This document shows, one piece after another, positions 50,192-62,189 of a DNA stretch of 64,000 bases. Within the stretch, counting starts at the first letter, position 1; every line of letters starts with the position of its first letter. The translations under genes and the position numbers were made by a program. The DNA is from Dirofilaria immitis (lineage: Eukaryota; Nematoda; Chromadorea; Rhabditida; Onchocercidae), in contig JAKNDB010000109.1 in NCBI GenBank assembly GCA_024305405.1, positions 1,860,001 through 1,924,000 of the forward strand, in the 5' to 3' direction. Under the pieces are notes generated by a model. It saw nothing but the letters and a program-made list of their open reading frames with translations. It was not told the origin of the DNA and searched no databases.

Positions 50192-53100
50192 CACTTAATT
50201 TCCTTATTTATTGATTTCTTTCCATAAATTTATTGGTTAAGGCACTGAATTTTTATTAGGCCAGGCATTGGCGAGATCAGATTGTATGTGATTTTACTAT
50301 TTTACAATGCTTCTCGATCGTTGTTAATTTTTTTGTGTAGTTTTTTCACTAGAAATTTATTGTAAACATGTACCAGACAAAAAGGCTTTGTGATTAATTC
50401 AATTTATCCGTTAGTATGATTTATGATGATATCTTCTCTGGCTGTTTTAGTTTAATGTATAGTAGGATTATTCTATTTAATTGAAAATTTAGTCGTAAGG
50501 CTTGTTTTTGTAAAGTTTATATTTATTTCGATATTCTATCCTTACAAATATGCTTGTGAATATGTTTATTTAGAATCTATTAGGATTTAAATAGAAATAA
50601 GTTGTTAACGATTATTGTTTGATGGATTTAATGTTAGATTTTGTTGTTGTACTTTAATTTCTAGTCAAATTACTAATCCTATTGAGTTGTTTTGTACCAT
50701 TCTTTTTTCTGCACTAACTCTTTAAATATTGTTCATAGATATTTAGGATGACAAGCCAGTTAGTGTTGTATAGTCCAACTTGTCTTTCTTGTCTAATAAA
50801 TTCCTTTTTAACCAGTTTTCATTTGAATATGTAGCGCTATAAACAATTCGACTAGGCTTTTTTCGATATGTGTAGTACATGCAGTCCATTTGAAAGTAAA
50901 TTACCGCTAAAAAATGGTATAAAATAGAACTTTAAAGTGGGTAGAAAAATATTGAAAAAGTTTCTGCGTTACTACACGCAGGAACTTTTTTAGCTGACTT
51001 TTACAATGAAATTGGGAATTACAAAAAATACGATTATATTGGAATTCGCTGTTCTGAAATTTTTACGGAATGGAATATTTTTTGGTAATTAAATATCACA
51101 TGAATATAAAAAGTGCTCGAAAAAGTATTTTGTACATCTTAAGAAATTCCACGATGTTTTGGTTGTGAAGTAGCTCCATTTTGATTATTAACACACTTTT
51201 ACTGAAAAAAAAGAATTTCGTTAAAGTCATTGCTTACTCCTAAATATTCTGTCAAACGAAAATTTGGCTTTGAATTTGTTACAAATTATAATATTATGGC
51301 CAGTACTTGCGCAGTAAAACTAAAAGACGTGTGACGTGTATGCACTAATGAAGACTTCAAAATCAATCTGAATTTTGCTTGTTATTATCAATTTCGTTCG
51401 AATCCTGTTGCGGGAAAAAAAAACTGTTAAGTCACGAAGATGACTTGCAGTCCTTCTTCCATTGTAATAAAGATGTCTTTGCATGTGTCCAATCGTATTC
51501 CTGATTCTGGGCTGTTAGGTTTTGTCGTACGGCAAAACTGACCTATCACTGATGGATGGAGCCAGAAGAATGAAAAAGTAGCAGGGATACAAATTGTATT
51601 GCATGAAAATAGTCAATTACATTTAGTTAATGTCAGATGACCTTTCACTGATAATCTCTTTGATAATTTCATGAGAGCATAAATAGACTGAAATTAGATA
51701 ATGTTTTTTAGACCATCAATAAACACTTTTTCAGTGAACAAGAAACGGATGAAAGGATCTCGAAAAAAATAAAATTTTTCCAAAGAAATTTTGGTTTTCA
51801 GTTTGAATTTAGTTTTAAAAATTTAAGTATGCGTACAATCTATTCAATAGAAGCGAAATATAATTTAAGATTGGACAGTATTTTTTAGACTTTCAATAAA
51901 CAATGGTATTAGAAAGTCCTATATATGCACTTATCTTCGGTATCACACAGCATCAAATTTTTATATGTGTATATGTATTATATGTATTTGAATAAGATGT
52001 GTTGAAAATTTTACCAGCTGGACTTTCAAATTCTTTTTTGAATGTTTTTCAATTTATCTTATGAAAAATTATACCCTTGAAAGTTTAAATTTAACGCTCG
52101 GTTTGCAAAAATTCAATTGTTTAATTATTTGCTCCCTCTAGGCCGATTTATTTTTTAACTTTTATTGCTCAGCGAAAACTTCTTTGGAACATTTTTTTAG
52201 TAAGAAACGATTGATTGCTTGCGAGATGGTAAAACGGAAAAATTTCATCATTATGAGGAATCAACGAATAAACATCTACATTTGCATTCGGTCAATTTCA
52301 CAGTATCCTTTTTTTGCATTGCAATTCTTACAAATTAATTGATTATTCTACAATAATGGTCAGGATTGTAAAACAGGTTTCAGTTGGTTTGAATTGTTAA
52401 AAAAATTTTGAAGATTGATCGCTATCCATTTCGAAATTTCTTATCGCATGTTTATTCAGCCATGAACAAAAAGTCATTCTTGAAACTTTTTATTACATGT
52501 TTGTTTCTCAACTTATATTTTTAGTAATTAACAATTTCAGAAATGAACACAAAATTCTAGAAAGTATGAGCTAAAAGAAGTACATTGTCCGTGATATCTT
52601 TGTTGTTTCAAAAATTCTGCTTCCTACATTTAGCAAAAGATCCGCATTGGAAATCAAACATGTGAAGAGCATTGCTGACCTTTGTTAACATATAATCCGC
52701 ATTATATCCATTCCTTGGGAGTTATCTTATCGCAGTTATCGTAGTTTCAGCTACCGTGATACACGTGCCCTGAATTGATTATCAAATCGTATGCTTACAA
52801 ATGATGATGCTGCTAAATTGTTTAAATGTAGCGGCAAAGTTCAGGTCTGTGTTAGTTATCGAAGCAAAGTGTATGATTTATGACATTCTGAATGGCCGAA
52901 ATATTTCTGATTCAGAATAATTTCGTTTCGAATGTCATTTACTGCTTACTTTTGCAGCAAATTGTGCTTGCATGGTCGTGGCATATGTTCTTGTGGATTT
53001 TTGTTGCAGATTTAATGAGCTAACTCTATTATAGATTTGTATTTTGTATTGTTCTAGATTTTATAGAATAGAAAAACATTATTATTCTTGTATAGTTATC

Positions 53101-54287
53101 CTAGCGATTATATTCTCAAAGACTATGAGCAAAAGTTTAGTTTACAACGTAGTGTCTATAAGTTTTCTATCAACTTGTACTTTCTTGGTTTATGTTGGAT
53201 ATTTCCTGATATTCTTGAAATATACTTTGTTTTGCTTTCTTCTTATGAATACTTAAATATTTTGTTGACACACTACATATTTAATAGGAACATTAAGAGT
53301 CAGTGCTGTTAAGTGATGCAATTTTGTAAGAGCAATAGATTGGAGCAAACTTCTCACTTATTATCTTTGATTGCTTGTTTCGATTTGGCAAACATAAGAT
53401 AGATTGGTAAGGAACAGCCCTTCCTTGAATGATGCACTTCAAGTTCTTCATAATGCATGATAAAAAGGTTTCAACAAGTCATGAATCATTTTAAGTGATT
53501 CCTCTTAATGCTAAGAAATTATGAAAAATGAGAAATAGAAGTGTATGGAATTGGATCTTAACATCAACAACAGGACGGGCGGTTCTCTGTTTTCGTTTGT
53601 CAACAACATTGTTGGGAGGATACTGAAAAGTTAAATTAGGTTATAGCCTTCCACATAGTTTTACCAAAAACAATCGAAGCAAATTGTAATTTACTTTCTG
53701 ATCAGAACCGGTTTCCTGTGCGTAATGATCACTGCAATTTATTACTTCTCCCATTTATCTTATTTTTGTTTTTGCACAGCGAACACTACCCCATCATTTT
53801 CCTTCTACTATAATTTATGACCTTGAACTCCAACGAAAGGCCATCATCAGCATACATTTTGGATCATTGGATTCAGACAAATAGTAAATGCATCGGAGAG
53901 CATTTTAATTTATGTATTAATATTGCCTTCTCTTCAAATTAAATTTTCATAAAACTTATATTTTGAAACATAAATTGGTAATGCTCTTTTTTCTCTGGAA
54001 ACTAAATTGATAATTTGGACTCAGTTAATGTTTGAATTCTTGAAAGAGTTTAATATTCAAGGCTTCAGTACGATACAAAGTAATTTGAACAATGTTTAAT
54101 ATATAATCCTAAGTAATTTAAAATAGGATTACAAAATGTTCAAGATCTTACCTATTTGAATAATTCAGTGCTTTACATCAAATATGGACTGAAAATCGAG
54201 TGGCGTAGTGTGTTTTAAATGTTCCTACATTGATTTTGAATAAACTCTTACTGCTTCCATTTTTTAGAATTTTTACTAATTAAAAAA
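50192..54287. other. Intergenic, about 4.1 kb
   Basis: No supportable gene. It contains a possible AATAAA for the TMPPE-like gene at 50795, a short hairpin at 50955-50990, and the 5' flank of the glutathione S-transferase gene, where a TTTTTAG acceptor (AG at 54266-54267) precedes the ATG by 20 bases. The open frame at 53044-53312 is low-complexity and has no exon partners. Confidence 0.5.
50955..50990. repeat. 15-bp inverted repeat, 6-base loop
   Basis: Arms 50955-50969 and 50976-50990 pair at 14 of 15 positions as DNA; the one mismatch becomes a U-G or G-U-type wobble if transcribed on the plus strand. The loop is TACTAC. It lies about 760 bases past the TMPPE-like stop. Confidence 0.7.
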
Positions 54288-55799
54288 ATGTCATCCTACA
54301 AATTATATTATTTTGATATGATGGGACGAGCAGAAATAATCCGTTTGATATTTGCACAAGCTGGGATTCCATATGAAGATATTCGAATTCAAAAAGAAGA
54401 TTGGCCAAACAAATACAAGCCAAGTGAGATGATAGAGTCTTAAGAAACAATTTATACCAACTGAAAAATCATTAGTTTTCTTTATTGAAAATTCTGCTTT
54501 ATGAGTTTAATTTTAATTTTAGGAATGCCATTTGAACAAGTACCAGTCTTGGAAGTAGATGGTAAAATGTTATCTCAGTCGACTGCGATCGCTCTGTACC
54601 TTGCTAAAAAGTTTGGTTAGCTTTGCATAATTTAGCATAATTTATGAAATCAAATATATTTTTGGTTCCGTGTTTTTAATGTAAGTTAAACTAGTAATGG
54701 TGCGTATTATTCAATCAAAAAAATACAAAAATGAAATAGAAAAATTTTTTCCAAAATTTGAAAATTTCGAACATATTTTATATCAAATTAAAGCAGAAAA
54801 TTTGAAGATCTGGTTGGAGAAGACGATTGGGAATTTGCTCAAGTGGAAGAGCTGTTTGGCGTAGCATCAGATCTTATTACACATATGGTGCCTTGGTTTA
54901 AATGTGAAGATGCTGCTAAAAAGGTTGCTTTCGATTCCAATGCAACTATTTATTTTTAGGTTGATTATAGATAACTTACTGCTATCAAACTCCGCGATAA
55001 TATTTTTTCCAGCTGATAAAAATATTGCAACAATATTTATGGGTTCTCATAAAATATCCTTCACAGGCTTTTTCTTACGATTAGTAGTTTATTTATTCAG
55101 AATGGTGTACTTGTCTTCTCGGCAGAAAAAAGATCTCCCAATTTCTCAACATCATCTTATTGCATATTTAGTTATAAAATATATTTTTGATGGATTCATT
55201 TCTTGTCAAATAACCACCGACTTTGCGACGAATTTGTACCAGAAATTGTTTTTTCACCTCAGGAATAAACAAATAATGGAAAATCCCGAAATTTCCAGAA
55301 AAAACTAATGGATGAGTTCGAAATACAGCATCTGGTTCCTACATTTAGACGGCTGGAAAATATTCTAGCCAAAAGCGGCACTGGTTATTTTGTTGGCAAA
55401 AGGTAGGCGAAACGATTTTCTGTTGCATTTTTCAGCTAATTGCTTTAGCAGTGATTTTCTAAATAAAAATCACTGCTAAAGTACAAGGTTTTAAAATAAT
55501 TAGAATATTACAAAAAAATACCTTTTCAAAAGTGAACTGGACTTTATGCCTAAATTCAGCTTTCGCTTAAAAATGACAATTGATAATAAAATTAATATCT
55601 ACAAGATTTAAAGACGTCGATTTAATTTTTATAGTTGACAGCTGCGGATTTGAACATGTTGTGCATGATCGGATTCTTTAGTTCGTTATTTCCAAACTCA
55701 ACTGCTCAACTAACATACTTGAATGATTTCAAGGATCGAATCATGAAACTACCAAATATCAAGAAGTGGATAGAAACCAGACCAAAGACTGATTTCTAG
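54288..55799 (+). CDS. Glutathione S-transferase, sigma type
   Basis: Five exons: 54288-54423, 54523-54615, 54808-54923, 55299-55402, 55635-55799; about 204 residues, the usual length. The N-terminal thioredoxin-like domain has [17 protein letters not shown] with the catalytic Tyr at position 8, the QVPVLEVDG strand with the cis-Pro, and LSQSTAI contacting glutathione. The all-helical C-terminal domain includes the LTAADL motif. The enzyme conjugates glutathione to electrophiles; sigma members in worms can also make prostaglandin D. No signal peptide, so cytosolic. Exon 3 begins at a TTTGAAG acceptor, and the last junction is one base short: the T after the acceptor at 55634 appears to be missing one copy (restoring SLTAADL). 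A candidate AATAAA lies at 55923. Confidence 0.94.
55443..55481. repeat. Perfect 16-bp inverted repeat, 7-base loop, in GST intron 4
   Basis: CTTTAGCAGTGATTTT at 55443-55458 is exactly complementary to 55466-55481, with loop CTAAATA. It lies inside the intron between 55402 and 55635, about 40 bases after the donor, so it would be transcribed as a hairpin in the pre-mRNA. Confidence 0.9.
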
Positions 55800-55922
55800 G
55801 AGGGTTTTCAATTCATGTTGTTTATATTATAAGCTTAATAATCTTTCGACTAAAAATTATTAGAAAAAGGAAGGAAAACTGTATTTTCACAACAAAATTA
55901 ATTTGATTCAGATCTTTTTCAG

Positions 55923-55928
55923 AATAAA
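55923..55928 (+). terminator. Poly(A) signal AATAAA (GST gene)
   Basis: The hexamer lies 124 bases after the GST stop codon, a normal spacing for a compact nematode 3' end. Confidence 0.5.
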
Positions 55929-56528
55929 GACTAGTAAAATTTATTTCTAATTCTCATGTGTTTACTTGAAACGGAAAAGTGAGCAGTTTTCGAATTTTTT
56001 ATGCTTAATTGATTGTACCTTAATTTTTTTTCCATCTGCATAAATCTATTCCATAACAATACTTTTTGGAAACTTCATATAATCAATATGTCTAATAAAC
56101 TTTGGTTAATTATGTTAGATAAAGTTCATGTGTCCTTTCTTCAGTACACGTTTTTTTCAACAGCTGATCCAACATTTCACTGGTTTTAAAAATTAATTTG
56201 ATCTTTGTCCTGTATTAATTCCATATCATACTAAATTTTTCATACTTTTACGGTTGTTCACTTCATTATTACGGAAAGATATAAGTCAGTTACAAAATGT
56301 TATTATCAAGAACTTCAATTGAAAACATTAGAATTCCTGGAATCTAATCTGAGTTTGTCCTATTTCCACTAATGAATTATTTGTATTAGTTAAAGATGAC
56401 TTCAGGATTCAGAGTTTCAAAAGATCCAAGTCCGTATCGCTAAAAAAGATTGTTTCAGTACAGCGTAACTGATTTCATTTTCGCTAACAAAGTATTGTAG
56501 TACAATGAGAGTGAGATTCATATCCCTG

Positions 56529-56532
<4 letters not shown>

Positions 56533-56571
<39 letters not shown>
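56533..56571. repeat. (TA)n microsatellite, 39 bp
   Basis: Uninterrupted alternating T/A. Likely length-polymorphic. Confidence 0.95.
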
Positions 56572-56573
<2 letters not shown>

Positions 56574-57457
56574 AGATTCTATAAGAACCATTTTGTGAGA
56601 AACGTCGCTGACTGCTTGCCAATGTTTAGCTTCCAAAATTGTCTTTCAAAATGTTCGCACACGAAAAGCTGTTACACACTATTCCTGTTTACCAATTAAT
56701 CTATTTGCATCGTAAACATGTGTTGTTCATCACAAATATCGAGTACTGAAAATACTGATTTTTCAAGAAAACTTTTAAGGTCAATTTTCTTCGGAATTAA
56801 TTTAGTAGAATTATTTAGTGACTTATTCACAAAAATAAGGTTTTGAATCTAGAAGTAAAGAATTTAACATGAAATTCTGGAAGCATGATGTTTCTCTCGA
56901 TAACTCCAAATAAGTTTATTAGTCATCAGTAAATTTAACAAAATATGAGAATAGGTATAATTTGCTGAGCATAATAAAAATAAGGCATGGCAACACTAAC
57001 ACGTTCATTCAAAATCATCAGATATTTAGTGAATAAAGGAATGTCAAACTAAACAAAAATTAAAAATAAAAATATTACAAGCTACAGTGTACATGCAAGT
57101 AAACAAGTATGATAAGATCAAATTGAATCATAAAGTTAAAAGTGCTAACTTTCACATATATGAGGTACCTCAACAAAACATTACCGCTAAATAAAATCTA
57201 TAAAAGCTTATAAAATTAAACGATTGATGCATACATAACAGTAACAAGAATTTATACCATTGTTCCAGGCGTGCAAATCACATGTTTTTTTCTGATAGTA
57301 GCACTAGTCAGATATCAAAATCATTTGTGAACGGTCATGTTCACAGCAAGCTCAAGAGATTTTTACTCCATCTTTCAGGAATGCTAATAATATACGTAAG
57401 AATGCAAGAAAGAAAATAAGAAGACATGGAAAAATAAATTGAAATGTATAAAATGAA

Positions 57458-59384
57458 TCAGTATGGGATCTTTGGAATACCAAGGAAAAATTCTGCAATT
57501 CCTATATAATACACCATTTGCGCAATACCAAAAAGCGGAGCCATTACCAACATCCGACATGCCGCACCTTTAAATAATGCCAGCGGGCCTTCATGTCGTA
57601 ATATCTTCCTAAAAAATCATTTTGTCTAAGAAAAAAGTAAGAAAATGAAAAAATACCGCGCAATAAAATATCCAACAAATTTCAATATATTATTGGGAAC
57701 AGAAACATACGTAAAAGCATCATAGATATTCCGATATTCCGCTTCACCCTCGCCACGATTAATTAATTGCATGCGTGTTTTGATTACTGAAATATCTAAT
57801 ACCATTACTTTAGTTTGTATAAAAATGTAAAACAAAAGTAGTTGAACATATAAGAATATGGGTATGTAGAAAGAGGCCGTCGAAGTTAGCAACAAATTCT
57901 GCAACAGTTTTGACGATGTTGAGAAACAATACGGTGATCCGTTTTTTGAAAAAAAAAAAAACCTATAAAAGATCAAAAGCAGGAAAGAAAACCAGAACGA
58001 ATTAAATAAACTATCCATAGTTTAGCATTTTAAATTTACATTTTTACAAAAAAACTATACTATTTCTACAGAGAATCTATTAAACCTACCATCTAACGGC
58101 GTTACGGCAAACGAACTGAAAGCACCTGCCGTTAAACCAGCACAAAACGAAGCGTAAAATACGGTGGTTCCGCTTCCATCGCTAGAACGAGGGCCCTCAA
58201 AATAAATAGTATTCATAAAAATAGAAAAAGAAATACAATCAGCATAAAGAAAACTGCTAAAATGTGTTAATAATAAGCAAAAACAAAAGATTATTAACAA
58301 CAAAAGAATATACTAACCAAATTGTTCAAATATGCAAATAATGGAAAATACAAGACAGAGAATGAGACGTCACGAGCCATCGTTGGAGCAATGCCCTTAT
58401 AAAGGCCAAAAATACCTTTTTCTCGCAATAAATCCATCGTCAAACTAATCGCAGATAATTTTTTCGTCCTATCTGCCCTTAAAAATTTTTTGCATTTATT
58501 TTTAACGCCGAAACAACTGTTATCAAAAATCAAAGTGCTTAAAAAGCAAAAGGTTGCAAATAAAAATTTTCTCAAGTAAGCAAACACAACATAAACCTGT
58601 TCTTCCTGCATCTTGCATTTGAATTTTAAGCAGTTCCATTGGCGTTGTAACGATGATCTGGCAAAATCCTGCTCCACCACCAGCTATCATCCCTCTTGTT
58701 AGGGGTAAGTGTTCCTGATGTGGTACAGCAAGGTAGAACCGAAAACAATCATTTGCAACTAGCTTTATAGCTTTTTCAGGCGTTATAAGCAATAAATTCA
58801 CTCCACTCCCAGAATACATTCCTCGTATTTTTGCAAAAATAGTTCTTCCACCATGGTACCACGTTTGTTTTGCACAGTCGATTCTTGAAAAAAATTCTGT
58901 ATCAAAATGAGATCACCAAAAGTCGCTATATTTCAAATTTATAAGGAAGCAGTACAATTATTTTTAGTAAAATGTTAGCGAAATAAATGTTAGCAAAACA
59001 TGCTCTACAATAATGTTATTCGTTAACAAAAAGATAAAAAATGATAAGACACAGAAAATTAACTCACATTCCCTGTATTGAACTCTCCCATCACTAAGAA
59101 CTCTTTGATTTTGCAGACGCGTTTTCACTAAATCAATTGGGAAAACGCACGTTACGCCTACTATACCAGCGATTCCGCCATTTATCACTTTTGGTAAATA
59201 TCTAAGAGTTAACCACATTATTTTTAATAGATTGAAATTCATTGTAAGATATTCAGAACAATAAAGAACGAAATGTAACGAACTTGTTTTCCAGACATTA
59301 ATTTGATCTAAGCTGAGTATGAAAGAGATGAAAAAAAACTTACGCAAAACTTCGCGAAGAATCTGACATTTTAGCTGCATCCAT
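57458..59384 (-). CDS. Mitochondrial glutamate carrier (SLC25A22/A18 type)
   Basis: Exons in transcript order: 59344-59384, 59068-59201, 58597-58896, 58318-58472, 58090-58195, 57711-57786, 57458-57608; about 320 residues. It has three mitochondrial-carrier repeats with their signatures [20 protein letters not shown] and PLDVIKTRMQ. The blocks [38 protein letters not shown] and [14 protein letters not shown] closely follow the vertebrate glutamate/proton symporters of the inner mitochondrial membrane. The start ATG at 59384 gives [18 protein letters not shown], without a cleavable presequence, as usual. The join between exons 2 and 3 is not resolved: exon 2 leaves one T, and the acceptor at 58897 would create a stop, so either a base is lost there or exon 3 starts elsewhere (for example at 58883). 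Confidence 0.94.
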
Positions 59385-62189
59385 ATTAAAGTAACTGAAA
59401 CATATGTTTATAACATACATTATGCCTTCTACAAGAAGCGCTTCCTAAGAGAAGCGCTTCCTAAGAACTATTTTTGTCTATTGTCTCATTCCAAACATTC
59501 GTTGATAAAATTCCTCTTAATTTTCCAAATGTTTTCTGAATAAACTTTCAAAATCTATTTTCTACAAAAAACGTTGAACAACTATACATGATGAAATACC
59601 CAGTGAAATCAAACTGCTTATGAGATATGTGTAGCAGAAAGACAAAAACAAAGTAAAATTCTGGCTATCATTATCATATACCCAGAATTTGGGAAAAAAT
59701 TGGAAGATATTGAAAATGGAGTTGCCAAGAGTGAAGAGAAATTCAAAAACTAAAATAAACGGAAAAGATCGATATGTTCATAAAGCAATGCAAAAACAAT
59801 GTTTGCAAGACAATAATGAAAGATAACAGATCTTCTTTCTTGGACAAAAAGTGTAAGAAATAAGATAAAAAAGAATATCAGTGAATCGTTTATACTGAAA
59901 TGTAATGAGGTGCTAAATAAATTGTGTATGATCACCCGGTGAGCAGTATTTTAACCGCGTTGTATGAAAACTTGATATGGATAAGTACAACTGGCAAAAC
60001 CAGTTAAATGATGATATTTTCGTGGTATCGATTAGTTGAGTGAAACTGTTAACAGTCGAACGTTGCACAATATCTTCCTTTTTTTGACTGAGAATTCAGA
60101 TAGTGTTTAATGTTTTTCGATCTATAAGCTTTTTCACAGAAGAGGACAGAAAAGTGGAGGGGAGAGAATCTGAATCGAAATACATGAGGCTATCTCTCAA
60201 GATGGCAATTTGAAAATCAGAAAATGCATAGAGGCATTCCCGTCATATGAATGATGAGATTTTCTTAATTTACATCAATCCAGTGTTAAGATAGTTACCT
60301 TTTGGTCTTTCCAATCACTTCAGTTCGTTCGAAAAACAACTGTTTAAGCCTGAAAAATGATATGGATTAAGTGGAAAACCAAACCAAAATAACGATGAAA
60401 ATCACTTATAACTTTTCAATTATAAATACTGGAAAAGAATTACTTTGTTTACATTTTTTAAAACATATGCCAGTCAATGAGTGAATAATAAATTGTCCAT
60501 GAAATTTGTTTCCAAAAATTTTATCATCAAAACAGAAAAAAATGAATAAACGTCACCCTCAACTGAGGAACAAATGATATAAATTACGTAGAGAATACTG
60601 CTTATTTTTGTCACTTTTGAATAAACAAACATTTCAACTAATTCATTAAAAAGCGAAGGTCACAAAAATTTCTGTTGTTGAATCATCATTTGATACTATG
60701 TGAATTGCAAAGGTTGACCTCCTCTTCGATATGCACAAGTCCGAGAATTTTCTGTTTGTTGTCTGCTACGGTCAGTATGCCAGTTTGCTGACTAGTAAGT
60801 TCCTAATGTCTCCTTAATCTCGGTTTACACGCGCATCTCATATGTACATAATCTTTCTTCGTTCCAGTAGTTGATTCTAGGTCATTGTTATTAAGACCCT
60901 AAAGACTTTAAACTATAACTGTTAGTGCGCACTCCTGAAGAAAAATCGTTATCAAAAAAAGTCATCTCGTGAACGTTCCATAAAACAAAAATCAAATAAT
61001 TCCTTTGATATAAACATGCCACATTAAGTAGTTTTCCTTTTCGTTCCGCAAGAAACCCACTTTTCAACAGGAAATGGCATTCAGATTATAAAGTACTCTA
61101 ATACACCAAAATCTCAAATGATATTTTCAGGAAACAATGCACAGTATATCTCCGTTGTAAGCACACTGACCTCCGAGGATAACTTAAGACACTAGTGGAA
61201 TAATCATCTTAAGCTATTTGTTAAATTGTAGGAAAAACAGTATCCAGCAAAATAAAAATTATTCAACAATGATTTATGCGATAAGTTTTCCGCAGAACAG
61301 CCATGTACGTTACAATTAACAGTTTTGGAGATACTTTTACTCATCATTATGAAACGCATTTTAAATCAGTTAAGATACAGAAAACCCGTAATGAAATACT
61401 GTAACCATGAAGTAATGTCACACATATATTAGCTGAACATCAGCTATAATACCACTATCCGATCACAATAGAACCTACATTTCGTCTACTGTTCAGCCTT
61501 AGCATTTTGAATCAATAAATTTAATGCTTTAATATGAAGCCAGGTATTTTCTCAGTGGAATCTTATTTTTATATCAAGCAAACAACTTATCAGAAAATTA
61601 GTTTTACTCCATCAAAATAAGTTGCTAAGATTTGCAGTCACAACCCATTGCCTCATTGAGGTTACTCTGTCTATCTCTTCATATTAGCTCCGCAAGTTCT
61701 AGATTGATTTTATTCGCAATTTGAGGCCCTTGGTATATGAGAGCAGTATACAGTTATTCTCAACAACTAATTTCTGAAAGAAATGACGACAATCAACAAG
61801 GAATTTATATTCTATTAAAATTTTGCATTTTAACTCAAAAAAGTTTATTATAAATAACGCTGAGGAAATGCAAGGCTTAAACAATCTGCAAAGACTGCTA
61901 AAATATGAACTATAATTGAAACAAATCCAAACAGAATTAACAGCGGAGAAAGAGGTAAGCACCATCATTCTTGGATTTAATTTTCACAGTTCGCAAGAAC
62001 AAATTTTATGTATAAAATGCGTATTCGTTTTGCATAGCAAATTTTACAATAGGATTCAATCTATTAATAGTATTAGTGAAAGTAAAATTGATTTTAATAT
62101 CAATGATTGCTTTTATTTGGAAAACAATGCTCCCATCTATCACAGATTCATAATATTTCAAACCTAAATAATCATGCTTCTCGTGATAC
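59385..62189. other. Intergenic, about 2.8 kb
   Basis: It contains the 5' flank of the carrier gene and the 3' flank of the ERGIC2-type gene. There is a perfect 16-bp direct duplication at 59435-59466. No coding signal was seen; the open frames near 61700-62170 overlap each other on both strands and match nothing I recognise. Confidence 0.5.
59435..59466. repeat. 16-bp tandem duplication
   Basis: GAAGCGCTTCCTAAGA occurs twice head to tail without change. Each copy holds the 10-bp palindrome GAAGCGCTTC. It lies about 50 bases upstream of the carrier start codon. Confidence 0.9.

Larger units (their letters stand above)
55800..57457. other. Intergenic between convergent genes
   Basis: It contains the GST 3' flank, a (TA)n run at 56533-56571 and the 3' flank of the carrier gene. 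No coding signal was seen; the open frame 56505-56699 is mostly the repeat itself. Confidence 0.5.

Noticed and set aside
54904..55308. 134-codon plus-strand open frame covering GST intron 3
   Set aside because: It starts out of frame inside GST exon 3 and runs through the intron; it has no homology I recognise, and the conserved GST frame needs this stretch to be intron.
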